A stretch of DNA of 64,000 nt, taken from contig OW388293.1 of the NCBI GenBank assembly GCA_936450465.1, positions 30,323,860 through 30,387,859 of the forward strand, in the 5' to 3' direction. The stretch comes from Gibbula magus. Lineage: Eukaryota > Mollusca > Gastropoda > Trochida > Trochidae. The notes below the pieces were generated by a model. The model had not been told where the DNA came from and searched no databases. It saw only the letters and a list, made by a program, of their open reading frames with translations. This document shows, piece after piece, positions 34,821 to 47,882 of the stretch. A program made the translations under genes and the position numbers. Numbering within the stretch: the first letter of the stretch is position 1; each line of letters begins with the position of its first letter.

Positions 34821-36030
34821 CTCGGGCATTGGCGCATCACTTTTATTTGTGCAAGTGACAGTTTTTATTGTCATTTTTGGAAAAATATCTAAGAATTTGC
34901 CTCAACATTTTTGTATACTTCTACCACTTCCAGTCTATAATTTGAAGGAAAAATAATAAGTTGTACTCCTCCTGCATCATAATTGTTTTGGGGGGGAGCG
35001 CTTTCAGATTCGGATGTTAAACCCCAACTCACCTCACCTCATAATTGTTTCCAACCAAAAATTAAAAGGAAGTCCTGTCGCCCTAATATCACTTTTGGAA
35101 AAAATTGGCCAGAGAAACATAAAACCTTTTTGAGCAGTCTTAGACAATATGATTTGCGAACAACAACCATACAACATCCTCATCTATGAAACTTTGAAAC
35201 AGTTCACGTTTCAATATAGTTATATAGGTATTATACAACAGGAGGTATGATATTTATGATATTGTGATTTGTGGTGCTTGTTGATAATGATGTCATCCAT
35301 AATGTTAATGTTTGCCTTTTGTGGAAGATTTCCCTAGAGTTGTTTTTATGCTAAGAATTCCAACAGCTGGAAGATTTGGCAGCAAGAGTTTCTGTTATAG
35401 GGAAATTCCAGCTGATGCAAACAAAATCAGGTGTATTTATGCTATTGAAAGTCTCTTCAGTGGCAGGATTGGATTGATGCAGATGTATTCTATGCTATTA
35501 TGTTTAGCATGTGTGTTTATGTTATAATGATATGGAGAACAATGAGAGAAAACTCATTTACTGTTGTTGTATTGTTTATTTATACATGTTATTTGTTTTT
35601 TTACAAATGCAATTAATATAATGCAAATAAAAAGTCTTAGTATTCACATTGAAGTGAAATTACAAATCATCAGTTCTACCTGAAATCAATTTAAATATTA
35701 TTGCTAAATGATGTCAGTCACTTAAATTAAGCATTAGTTGTGATAGGTTTGGACAGAAAATTCAAAATTTTTTACCATTGTCAAATTACCATAATTTTCC
35801 TTTGAATATATTATGAATAATTATAATATTTTTGCTAAAATATGTCACTCACTTTCATTTTTTTTCAGCATTATTTGTAATATGTTTACACAGAAAATTC
35901 AATTTACATAATTTTCCCCATGATATGAATATCATTAACATTATCTGTACATTCATTGAACAACTGTTGCATTAAAAATCATTTGTCCTAGTCTTAGAGC
36001 AATCACAGGGGAATTATTTTACCAATCAAT
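34821..36030. other. Intergenic, no gene seen
   Basis: AT-rich, with chance frames only (for example 35312-35527), none with a recognisable motif. Confidence 0.5.
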
Positions 36031-36960
36031 TTTTAGCTCATCAAGTCTTATAGGCAGGATGAGCTTATGGTATGAGGTGTCGTCTGGCAACAGTCTGGCA
36101 TAAACTTATCGCCCTTAATGCTCAAAAGTTTTCGGGAGGTACCTTGTAACTAGGGGAGACTATAGTTTGATCATTTGGTCTTGATCCCCCTCAGATATAG
36201 CCATGGCAGGATTAAAATGTCAAACAGTATTGTGACTTCTCCACGAACTAGTAATGGTAGGAAGCTCAAGTTTATAGAATATCATCTCTGTTGGATAGAG
36301 AGTATGATTTGTAAATTTTATAAAATGAGGATATGGCTGGGGTGCAATTAAAAGTGGAACACTCCTGTAATGACAATTAGACTATCGCACTGGTCTTGTA
36401 AACAACTGACAACAAGCCAAATTTCATGTCTTTAGCACCATTAATTAAGACAAGAGAGCCATTTCATTTATAATTCACTGCTCTGTATACAATAATGTTA
36501 GCCAAACATTGTGTATTGGCTATTGCCTTATCTATTGGCTGTGTCTCAGTGTAGGTGCTTTGGTATTGGTGTAGTGTATGTAGAATGGGCTGTGTGAAGA
36601 GGGATTAACTGAGAGAGTTATTAAGTTGGTTTGGGCCCATTTAGTTGCTTCCGAGGGAATTACAGTTAAGTTTCAACTAATGAGATGCTCAGGGATTATT
36701 GTTTCCAGTCAACTGTTCATCTAACCCAGTAAAACATTACAGGGGTGGTGCAATGTGGAGAGGAATTTTGCATTTGGTTGACGAGGGAACAAACATGATT
36801 TTTTCTTACATGAAGAACATTCTTGGCTATTTTTAATGCCATTTAAGGCCTTTTGACAAAATAGAAACATGTCACATAAGAAAATGTTCATCCTTAGGTA
36901 TTAAATCATGCAAATCCTGATGAGCTACAGAACCAGCGCCTCTACTTTTGAATGTTGTAA
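36031..36960 (+). repeat. Dispersed repeat family R1, copy 3 (diverged)
   Basis: It begins TTTTAGCTCATCAAG, with GGGAGGTACCTTGTAACTAG matching copy 2, and ends with CTGATGAGCTACAGAACC near 36915-36950. The middle contains about 500 bp not found in the other copies. Confidence 0.55.
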
Positions 36961-37438
36961 ACAATAGAAGTATTTAATTGTGTGGCATTATTTGAGAGAA
37001 TCAGGGAAGTCATACAGTGCCTTACCTCCATTATACAGTATAACATCTACAGTTGTTAAGTTCTAGTGTAAGTGATATCGGGAGCTGTATATTTTTGTGA
37101 AAATTATATTTTTAGTAAATAGTCCTGTTTGTGCATTTATGCAATGAATACATTAGTTGTTGAATGACATAGTTCAATACGATTCTAACTACCCAGTTTA
37201 CAGTGGTTGCAACTTGTCAACAAAGGAAACCATTGTGGATGATCAATAATCAAAACTAGAATGCCTTTACCAAACTGAGGGCATGCTCAAAGGACACACA
37301 CACATTATTACCCTGGTGTACGTTGTTCCTTTTTCTTCCTCAACAGGCTATCCTGGAATATTCAAGGACCAATAGGTGTACGGGTTATCATAAACGTAAC
37401 ATACTAATGAACTGGTCTGAATCGGCTGTGTTTATGTA

Positions 37439-38767
37439 GGGGAGAGCGGCGATGGTTCGGACGATTTTCAGATAAATCCTTCTGGACGATTAAAAATTAA
37501 GATATGAAAGCCATGATACATGCCACAAAGCTTAATATCATATCTATGTATATGCCTTGAATGAGAGTGCTACCTCTCACAGTAAAATAAGTGTATCAGA
37601 TTTTGAAAGATGTTCACATTGTCTGAAGTTAACCCACAGGTAGGGATACTTCCGACAAGGGGTGGGGTACATCCGGACACATACTGCTTTTGCTGAAAAA
37701 TCAGTTTATTGCAATGAAGTAAACATGAAAATGAAAAGAATATGAACCAACATCAAGTTTAAATATAAACTACTACTGCAGTTGTCTGCTATTCTTTAAC
37801 CACAACTTACATGACAAAACATCAAGATAATTAATCAAAAACGAAATCCAGGATATTATCCTTACAGCACTAAATAATCCTATTCAACTCTTATAAAAAT
37901 CAATCAACGAATAAAAGAATAATCAAAAGTAGTTACCGGTACACGTTTTGGAAATTCAATAAAATCGTTTAAAATATTTATATTGAGGTTATTGCAAAAT
38001 GTTTCTATATTTTATGAGTGACATTCAAGAGAAGGAATTTAGTTATGGAAAGCAATCTTAATGACTCGTTTATTGTGTCAATGTTTATGAAGGTGTAAAA
38101 ACATGTACACGTCTGTCATATACGCGTATTTGCCGTGTGTTTGACCAATTATGTGTTTAAAGTCTATTTGCTTCTAACTACAAGTATGTTAACAAAGTAA
38201 CATTTAGGAAACTGCAATATAGACCATACTCATTGGACTTTGGAAAATAAGCAACCAGTTTTCAATGAAAAGAAAATAGGCATTAACGGTGTGATACCGA
38301 AGCAGGTAGTAAATATGCATAAAAAATATGTCAAAAGCAAAGGCTTTTGATTAATTTCCATGTCTGTGAAAGTTTAAAACAAACGCACACATAATAAGGG
38401 ACATACATGGGGAAGGTTCGTCCATATGGATGAAGCTACCCCACTAACTTTTTTCAGACAAATATGAATTGAGAACCAGACAGGAGATGTTATACGAGAA
38501 TGAAACTGTCCATACATGAGTTGTACTTATCACTTCAAAGCAAAATTATATTCTTAAAAAAATGCCTTTTATGGCAGTGAGCGCTTACGTTCTGGTAAAG
38601 TTACATGGGATTTGGTAAAACAACGAAAATCGTCTCAGCTGATCAAACTTCCCGCTTGCCCTTTTTGCGAATATGGCATGGTTGTTGACGTGATACGAGT
38701 TTCCTCAACCAATGAAAATATTTGTTTCATTTTTGGTTTGGGAGTCCGAACCATCCCCGCTCTCCCC
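37439..38767. mobile_element. TA-flanked inverted-repeat element, 1.33 kb
   Basis: The left end GGGGAGAGCGGCGATGGTTC (continuing GGAC) and the complement of the right end differ at one base in 24. Both are bounded by TA (37437-37438, 38768-38769). TA duplications are typical of Tc1/mariner-like elements. The interior has no transposase-sized frame, but shows further GGTGGGG/CATCCGGAC words. Non-autonomous; class tentative. Confidence 0.72.
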
Positions 38768-39025
38768 TATAATTACGTTTTTACCCAGCATCATCCTGGT
38801 CATATTTCCTTTTAATCATTCTCTCCCCACAAAGCTTACCCAAGTCAATTTCTTCCATTGTAACATTTATTGCAAGTGGAGTGATTTCTTGGCTAGAAAG
38901 AGAAAATCCTTATTAGTTGTGCAATAAGGGGTGCTATCTTAATGATTATCATTTGCCAATTGCAAGTAATATATATGCTAATTTTGGCAACACATGTTAG
39001 AAGAAAAATATAAATATTCCTTATT

Positions 39026-39052
39026 AGCAGCTCCGACTAAGTCGGAGCTGCT
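39026..39052. repeat. Perfect 27-bp hairpin at the edge of a satellite block
   Basis: Thirteen-base arms (AGCAGCTCCGACT and its exact complement) are separated by one A. The arm word TCGGAGCTGCT recurs at 40593-40603, at the other end of the AGGTCA-rich array, which suggests these are the ends of one composite element. Confidence 0.9.
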
Positions 39053-39073
39053 ATCAGTTTTTGCGCAGTTTCC

Positions 39074-39074
39074 G

Positions 39075-39105
<31 letters not shown>

Positions 39106-39112
39106 GCGCGCG
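39074..39112. repeat. (CCG)n and (CG)n microsatellite
   Basis: About ten CCG/GCC trinucleotides are followed by CGCGCGCG, unusually GC-rich for this window. Confidence 0.95.
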
Positions 39113-39114
39113 TT

Positions 39115-40425
39115 TTGTATTCGCTATAACTTTTTTCCTAGAAGGTTTTGAGAACTCATATACATAACTTCTTACTTATGCCCCTGGGGAATTTTTTTGA
39201 CATGTTCATATTCAAGGTCAAAGGTCAAGGTCACGAGTTCTGAAATCGCTAAAAAAATCCTTGTAAACACGATAACTTGAAAAATATTTGTACTATCAGG
39301 CTCTTATTTGGTGTACATCAACTATGGAGAAAGGCCAAGATTTGAAAAGGTTTTCGCTAACATCCGCCAAAGGTCAAGGTCACAGCGAGGGCACGACTTA
39401 AGCATGCTTTTGCGAAAATGTCTTATTTCAACTATTAACACTTTAAATCATTAAATGATTGTTATACACAATGAAAAGTGATCACTGATTGTGTGACCTT
39501 GAATTTAAAAGGTCAAGGTCACGAAATATGGCCAAGGTCACCAGTTCTGAAATCACTAAATAACCTTTTCCCAAGAAGGTATTAACACCTCATATACATA
39601 GCTTCTTTCTTATAAACCTGGTGGGTGATTTTGACATGTTCACATTCAAGGTCAAAGGTCAAGGTCACGAGTTCTGAAATCGCTAAAAAATCCTTGTAAA
39701 CACGATAACTTGAAAAATATTTGTACTATCAGGCTCTTATTTGGTGTACATCAACTATGGAGAAAGGCCAAGATTTGAAAAGGTTTTCGCTAACATCCGT
39801 CAAAGGTCAAGGTGACAGCGAGGGCACGACTTAAGCATGCTTTTGCGAAAATGTCTTATTTCAACTATTAACACTTTGAATCATTACATGATTGTTATAC
39901 ACAATGAAAAGTGATCAATGATTGTGTGACCTTGAATTTTAAAGGTCAAGGTCACGAGATAGGGTCAAGGTCACCAGTTCTGAAATCACTTTATAACTTT
40001 GTTTCATGAAGGTATCAACACCTCATATATATAGCTTCTTTCTTGTACACCTGGGGAAATATTTTGACATGCTCACATTCAAGGTCAAAGGTCAAGGTCA
40101 TGAGTTCTGAAATCACTACAAAAATCCTTGTAAACACGATAACTTCAACAACTTCTGTGCTATCAGGCCCTAACTTGATATATATCAACTATGGAGAAAG
40201 ACCAAGATTTGAAAACGTTTTTGCTAAAATCTGTCAAAGGTCAAGGTCACAGCAAGGTCACAACTTAAGCGTGCTATTGTGAATATGCCTTATGTTAACA
40301 ATGAACACTTTTGAGTCATTGCATGATTGTTATACACAATGAAAAGTAATCATTGATGGTGTGACCTTGAAGGTCAAAGTTCAAGGTCATGAGATATTGG
40401 TTAAGGCCATGTTAATCTTTTGATC
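39115..40425. repeat. Tandem array, ~434-bp unit, three copies, rich in AGGTCA
   Basis: TTCAAGGTCAAAGGTCAAGG starts at 39211, 39645 and 40078, periods 434 and 433. The unit carries about nine AGGTCA/TGACCT hexamers, including AGGTCA-A-AGGTCA (a perfect DR1) followed directly by another AGGTCA. Copies 1 and 2 are very similar; copy 3 is more diverged. No coding potential. Confidence 0.93.
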
Positions 40426-40639
40426 CAATTTTGAAATCAGAAATAGGTTTTAAGAACAAAGTTGTGAAAAGTGACCCCAGTGATGATTTAACTTGTAAGA
40501 ATAACTTGAATAATGAAAAACATTTTGTCCAAAAAAATTCCCATTTTATTTATGCTGAGGAGAAGGCGGAACAGGTAAAGGCGAGACCCAAAGTTTCGGA
40601 GCTGCTCTGCTTTTGCGGTGTCCCGCAAACGCTCTTCTA

Positions 40640-43510
40640 GTTTTAATATGTCATCCTCAATGTATGCCATTTCAATTTGTACAATAATAATTAACATACT
40701 GATAATAGAAAAGAATAAATCCAACTCAAAAATGGAAAATAGTTTATTTGTATGGTTTATATATCAGATATATTTGAAGAACTTATGCATATTAAAACGA
40801 GCCTTTTTAGTCAAAGGCCAAGGACCTCAGTTTCAGTTCAGGGCTCAAAATAGCAACCAATTTGGGAGCATTTGCTCCCTATTTTTTCAGTTTGCTCCCT
40901 GTAATTTTGAGTTAGGAGCACATATGCTCTTGACGAAATTTGGGATCCATTTAACAAACATTTAAAAAGAAAATTTAACCAAATTTAACCATTATCCAAT
41001 ACAGAGCTTCAAAATAGTGTTGAATATTAGCTTGCTTGCAGTTTTTTGCTGTATATTAATTGATATGTAGGTAATTGTAACGATCTCTTTTTATATGTGC
41101 TCCTGGCAATTTTCTTTTGCTCTAGGAGCATGTCCGCTTCTTGAGAAAACTATTTACCTTTAATAAGTACCTCAGTCACTGTACGTCATTGTAAGACATG
41201 ATGTCATTTGATAGAATGAACGGAAAGAATTTGTGAAGTACCGGCTGTGGGCCCACTTGCAACATAGGTTAATGTGAGAAGAACTGACTTGGGTGACTTC
41301 TTTTGGTCATTAGAGATTATACATACATAAGTTATTTGAATACAGTTTGATATAGTTATTACTAAAAATGTATAATAATATGTATTATAAATGAATTATG
41401 TCTGCAAATTGGCATTCAAGTAGTTATTTTTCTTAAAATATTAAATATCTGTTTAATGTACAAGTACATATGCTGTGTTTCACCTTCCCATTTTCACTGT
41501 CAACTCATTGACACCATAAATATTTCTAATTATAAATTTTTCTTCGAAATTTGGACAATCAACTATCCTTTCGTCATATACCATATTTCCTGGAATACAA
41601 CCCGGGTCATGAATTACCGTAAATGTTTTGTTGATGTGTCTATGCCGTGATATGATACTCAGAACAAATATGGGTTTTATGAAGAGTTATTGAAAGCATG
41701 TTACTGTTTTTCACATTGTCGTGAATTATATTAACAATACTGTTTGACCTTTTATAAATTGTTGAACATGTTTGATTTGTTGAGGTGATGTAACATTGTC
41801 AGAATAAAGAAAAACTGTAACTTAATGTAATATAGTTAATATGGTAAAAAAAAATCGACTATTGATTGTGTGTTAGGACTTTTCTATGCAAACATTCTGC
41901 TAAACATGTTGATAGTGTATAGGTACATGTAGTGCAACATTGTCATTGTAGCTTCAATGGTCCAAAAAGTCAAATGGTATGTGATAACCAATAAAATTTA
42001 TAAATAATAATAATATTATCACTATTATTATACATATGTGCTAGCTTTACAATCATATAGCTTTGATGTTGCTTCACTTGAGGTAATATGGACACATCAA
42101 GAGGATTTCTCTGTTTGTATAATTATATGTACATTAATGCATTATTGCTATGGATGTTAGCTGACGAAGGTAATTAATATTCCAAACACAAGGGAATATT
42201 CACTCAATTTAGTTAATATAACCCTGTCAAAAAAAAACCTTTATGATAGGAGAGAATTCACTTTGGTATTATATCACTTCTTTGTCATTATGTTTGTAAC
42301 ACATGTTCTATTTTCCATATATCCAATTTTAAATTTTTTAATATGCAATTTGATCAAATGCTTTTAAAAATCATATATTATCAAAAGACCTATTGCATTT
42401 CAGTGCAAACATGGATTCTTATTTCAATGACTTAAATATGTGGTCTCTGAAATCCATATTGAAACCCTTATAAATCAAAAGACCATCTTTTTCTGTCAGT
42501 GAAATGATATGTTCATCTCACATTAATGGATGTCATGATAAAATTACAGTATAATTATTTTGTATCTATCATACTAAAATATTTGTTGAAATTGTTACAA
42601 TTTCTTGAAATTCATATACAATTTCCATTTAAAGAGCTTTCTTTAAAAAATATCTAAAATTTCAGATATATTTTATTTTATTGACAGTTACTTCAAGGCA
42701 ATGGTTGAATAAATGTCTTTAAGAAGCTAAGTAACCTTGACTTTACAAATTCAGTTTCTAGTGAAACAGATACTACTTTAATGATTCTTATATTTTTGAC
42801 ATTAAGTGAAATATTTTTTTAAGGAAAACAAAATTAAAACTGGTTTCCATTTCCTTAATCCTTATGCAAACATGTATGTATAATTTCTGCTGTTTGCTGA
42901 ATCAAGGAAGACTTTTTAATAATAATTCAAAATGTAAATTGATATTTTCAACTTTGGTGTAGGGAGATTGTCTTTTGTGTTCATGTCTTTGAACAATATT
43001 TTGTAAATGTAATCTACTCTTCACCAAAGGTGAACTTCCATTGAATTTCAAATAGCTTATACAAACATAAAATGTGAACGCAAACGATACCTCCTGACCC
43101 AATGACTTCATGTGCGGTATTTTACGAGAGCTTCAATATCAATATTCAACACTATACATTTTGCAACCTTAAATTAGTAAAATCAACATTTTTATATTGT
43201 AAACCGTTTTGAATAAAATATTGCAACAAAGGAGTATGCCTTGGTTCATTAACTGAAGGATCCCGGAGTATATATATTATCAAATAGTCCTGCCCCATGA
43301 CTGTACGTGTGTCTAGTTCTTTATTCAGCAAGTGTAGATAAACTGAATACACTATGGAACTGAAAGTATTAAAAATATATAATCAAACGTATGAAGGTAC
43401 AGTAATTATACAAATTCCACATACTAAATTTTAGTCTTATTCTCTAAAGTAACCAGAGAAAATTAATCCTACCAAAATACAAGAACCAAGTACATGTATG
43501 CTCTCACAGG
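40640..43510. other. Intergenic, no gene seen
   Basis: At 40850-41150 there are several GGGAGCA/TGCTCCC words suggesting a decayed inverted repeat, which I could not delimit. The rest is AT-rich without recognisable genes. Confidence 0.4.
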
Positions 43511-44090
43511 GGCGTGTATCGCTTAGAAACAGCTAACCTAGTACTATATAAAAGGAAAGGGATATGTAACTACGAAACCACCCAGTGATCATTCAAAGTC
43601 ATATTTCGCATTGAAATTAATGCACAGTCGATGACTACGGTACGAGAGCTAAATGATTTCCCTACAAAATGAACTATAAATGGTCACAATCGGATCATTA
43701 TTTCAAAAGGTATGAGTCAAGACAATCCGTATATCGCTACCTCCAAACGTTCAGGCCAATTTCCCCACTCACGAAAATCAGCGAAAACTCACTTTTTAAA
43801 TCGTTTATTAATTCCAGCAATGTTGACAGCACCTATGAATTGGCAGATTCGAACCGCAGAGTGAAACTACAGATGTAAGATAATATTACAACACCTACAT
43901 ATCATTTCTCCAACTGTACTACGGCATTTTGTCTCAAATCATCGCCACGCAGTTCGCTTGTTAGCCATTCATGACCTTGACATTCATTTGACCCGGAGTA
44001 GCCCGTATCCAGGTTCCCGGGCATATCAGCGAGAACGGACACCCGGGAACCTGGATATGGGCAGCCCCGGGTCAAATGAATGCCATCTAA
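43511..44090 (-). repeat. Dispersed repeat family R2, copy 2, with terminal long hairpin
   Basis: It is the inverted counterpart of 25235-25810. It starts (on the + strand) GGCGTGTATCGC and ends in an imperfect hairpin at about 43981-44083, whose arms (ATTCATTTGACCCGG inward to TCCAGGTTCCCGGG) match at about 36 of 40 positions. Copy 1 keeps only one remnant of this hairpin. Confidence 0.8.
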
Positions 44091-44509
44091 GGAAGCAAGA
44101 AATTAATTTTTTGAATTGTAACGTTCACAAAGTACTTCATGGGGTACAACATGTTTTCTGAGATTGCTGTAGCCAAAATTACATAGCCTTCGTTTTCACT
44201 CTTCCATGTTAAAATTGTACTTCACCTCACTATATCACAGGCATCATATACCAGTATATCTCGAAAAAAAACCAATACCCCTTATTTTTTAATGCTTATT
44301 TTTCAATCATATACTTTGATCTTTTAAAACATATAAGTTAGATAAAAAGTTTAATACTATAAATTTGAGGAGCAAACATGCCATGAAAGCAGAGAAACAG
44401 CAATTTCGGAGAATTACAATTTCGAAATAGCGTAATGAACTGAGTGGAGGTCGTGACGTCTTCGAGTTTGATACAAATATGTGTAGTCTGATTCCACCCA
44501 TTTCCCACA

Positions 44510-45360
44510 GTAGTTTATTATCCCCTGCGCGTTTAGCGTACGTACGAAATGGAATAACTCAAATGCTATTCACTGGATTCTTTTCATATTTTGCATATGG
44601 GTTCATCATAGGAAGAGTAATGTTCCTACAGAGGTTTGTGACCTTGACCTTCATTTCAAGGTCACAACGAGATTTGTCATTTTACCCTTGTCAGCGGAAT
44701 ATCACAAGAACCATTCGCTGGATTCTCTTCATATTTTACACATAGCTTCTCCAAAGAAAGACAAAGGGCTGATTAGATTATGGTGACCTTGACATTATTT
44801 TCAAGGTCACAACAGAACTTTGAATTTTTCGACATGCTAATGTACATATAAAGCTTGTCAGCGGGATATCTCAAGAACCATTCACTAGAATGTCATCATT
44901 TCTTACACAAAGCACCTTCTGGGGAAGACAACGGACTGATTAGATTTTGGTGACCTTGACATTATTTTCAAGGTCACAGCGGAACTTTGAATTTTTCGAC
45001 ATGTTAATGTACATGTAAAGCTTGTCAGCGGGATATCTCAAGAACCATTCACCGGAATTCCATCATATCTTACACAAAGCACCTCCTAGGGAAGACGACG
45101 GGCTGATTATATTTTGGTGACCTTGACATTATTCTCAAGGACACAGTTGAATTTTGATTTTTTTTTTTCAACATGATAATGTACATGATGATGAAAATCT
45201 TGTCAGCGGGATATCTCAAGAACCATTCACAGGTATTCCATCATATCTTACACAAAGCACCTCCTTGGGAAGACAAAGCGCTGATTAAATGTTGGTGACC
45301 TTGACGTTATTCTCAAGGTCACAGTGGAGCTTTGACTTTTCCGACATGTTTGACAGTCGA
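44510..45360. repeat. Tandem array, ~167-bp unit, about four copies, with paired AGGTCA sites
   Basis: CTTGTCAGCG starts at 44687, 44854, 45021 and 45199. Each unit holds TGACCTTGACATTAT followed by TCAAGGTCAC, an inverted pair of AGGTCA half-sites, and GGGATATCTCAAGAACCATT. The last unit is slightly longer (178 bp). Confidence 0.92.
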
Positions 45361-45454
45361 TTTTGCTGATTTTGACATTATTTTTCAATTTTGAAGTATT
45401 AATTTGCGGCGGGGGATCATGTCACCTTAGTGACAACCACTTGTTTTTTTATTA

Positions 45455-46670
45455 TTATACCCCGGCCTTACAGCGTAAGCGGGGGTATATAGCGTTCATT
45501 CTTTCCGTCCGTCCGTCCCAAAACTTTGTGCGGAGCAGATCTCCCAAACTATACATGCTAGCATCACCAAACTTCATACACATGTCAACCATGATCCCTA
45601 GTTGTGCCTTTTGAGGGTTAGAACTATTTCTGAATTTCATTTTTTTTCGGTTTCCATGGAAACGTGACTAAAAAATTACTCTTTGAGGAAGTCATTTTGT
45701 GCGGAGCAGATCTCCAAAACTATGTATGCTAGCTTCATCAAACTTTATACAAATGTCAACCAGGATCCCTAGTTGTGCCTTGAGAGGGTTAGAACTATTT
45801 CTGAATTTTAATTTTTGCGGTTTCCATGAAAACGTGACTAAAAAGCAACTCTTTGAGGAAGTCCTTATGTGCGGAGCAGATCTCCAAAACTATACATGCT
45901 AGCATCACCAAACTTCATACACATGTCAACCATGATCCCTAGTTGTGCCTTTTGAGGGTTAGAACTATTTCTGAATTTTAATTTTTGCGGTTTCCACGAA
46001 AACGTGACTAAAAAGCAACTCTTTGAGGAAGTCCTTATGTGCGGAGCAGATCTCCAAAACTATGTATGCTAGCTTCATCAAACTTGATACACATGTCAAA
46101 CAGGATCTCTAGTTGTGCCTTTTGAAGGTTAGACCTATATCTGAATGTTATTTTTTGCGGTTTCCATGAAAACGTGACATAAACAGGGACTCTATAGAGA
46201 AGTCTTGTTGTCCGGATCATATCTCCCATACTATGCATGTCAGCTTCACTTAACTTGATACAGAGGTTAACCATGATCCCTAGATGTGTCTTTTGAGGGT
46301 AAGACCAATATGCAAATGCTATTTTTGGATGGTTTGCTATGGAAACATGACTTCAACAGTGACTATGTAGAAGTCAGTTTGTCCTAAGCATATCTCCTGT
46401 ACTACATTTGAAAGCACCACCAAACTTGAAACACATGTCAACCATGATCCCTAGATGTGCCTTTTGACAACTGGACCTTAATTATATAGCTTACATATTC
46501 CAATGTTATGTAGAAACATCTGAAGCTATGTGATCCACTTAATCAAACTGTATTGATATGTTAATCAATAGCCACAGATTTAAAATTTGCTTATTTGAAA
46601 CTTCTTTGACCTAAACGGGAAGCGGGGGTATGTGAGCTTTGCTCGCTTCTACACTTGTTTTATTTCTTTT
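45455..46670. repeat. Tandem array, ~170-bp unit, six copies
   Basis: CGGAGCAGATCTCC starts at 45531, 45702, 45872 and 46042; diverged units follow at about 46213 and 46383. Flanks carry AAGCGGGGGTAT at both ends (about 45478 and 46620). Units one to four are near identical and five to six are decayed. Minus-strand frames here are repeat artefacts. Confidence 0.92.
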
Positions 46671-47696
46671 TAAAATAATACAGAAGTTACTGCCTTCAGA
46701 TTTTCGAACGTAACGTCTGTGGGACGAGAATGGATTCCACCATTTGCTTCTAGTTCCCGACCATCACTGACATACCTTTCACATGTATACATATGTTTCT
46801 GCCAATATGTTACTTCATCTTCCATGAGTGAATTTCGTTATTCTAAATAGCCATGGCCTATCAGAAGTGTTTACTACTCTCACAATTTCCCCACATTATT
46901 TCTGGTTTCAAAAGTAGCAGCTATCTCAAAAGGTCAGTTTTTACAGTTGTTGCGTATTTCAAATATAAATCTATATGCTTTGAAAATTATTTCTCCTTAA
47001 AGATCCCGTGTAATTCATTTTTGTCAAGAATGACAGGTTATTACCTCGACGTACATTATATATCATAATCAGTTGAGCAAAAATCGAGACAATATACACT
47101 AGCAATTGATTATTAAGATTGATCAGCGCCGGGATCCGTTTGAAGACAATCATTGAGGCGTAACTTTGATTAACCACAGACGAGGGGTCGTTTGTGATCC
47201 GCTCCGTAGAGCCTCATTAATTAATTAATGATTATTATCACTGCCGCTAGATGAATTTATAAAGTGTGTTAAATAGCTAAAAACACATGTTAATACAATA
47301 ATTATTTAATTGTCATCTGCGGAATTACCAAGTTGGATATCTAAACATTCGATATATGGAGTTTTAGAATTTAAGTTATTTCATTGAAGATTTGATAGTG
47401 AAATTAACAATAAAAATATTGCGAAATTACGTTGAATTATGACTATCGCCGATAATGAGATTACTCCAGTGACGTCACAGTAGTCATCGCTTCAGGGACC
47501 ATCCAATTTAAAAACCCATTTTAATGAATCCGAATGTGGCCATATGTCATTAGAGCTCTCCTTTAACAAAAGATATATATTTTCCCCATATTAAAGCTCA
47601 GAACGTGTAACATAAAGCAATTGAAACCGGCCGATAGAAGTCAACCCCTAAAGAAGAACGATTGTGTAAACTGTGTAAGACATATTCCTAATATAT
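46671..47696. other. Intergenic, no gene seen
   Basis: AT-rich, with no exon or element recognised. A TGACGTCA box is at about 47471. Confidence 0.45.
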
Positions 47697-47785
47697 AGAC
47701 CCTACCCTATTACTTTGGTAGAGTCTATATAGGTACGTATATGTCTTTCAAACGCTGTTACTATGCGATACACGCCCCTGATAGT
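47697..47785 (+). repeat. Fragment of dispersed repeat R2
   Basis: GTATATGTCTTTCAAACGCT and GATACACGCCC match the end of R2 copy 1 (about 25755-25805). The preceding CCTACCCTATTAC is the inverted form of GTAATAGGGTAGG in copy 1. Confidence 0.75.
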
Positions 47786-47882
47786 TTAAGAGTTTTCCAG
47801 GTATGTCAAATTAAATTCTGCATATTTGGATGTTGAAAGTTAAAATAATACAGTTATGTAATGGAGAATGCATGAGGAGCTC

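Noticed and set aside
45363..46274. Frames of 60-83 codons on both strands across the 170-bp array
   Set aside because: The same peptides recur with the repeat period and change frame between units; not genes.
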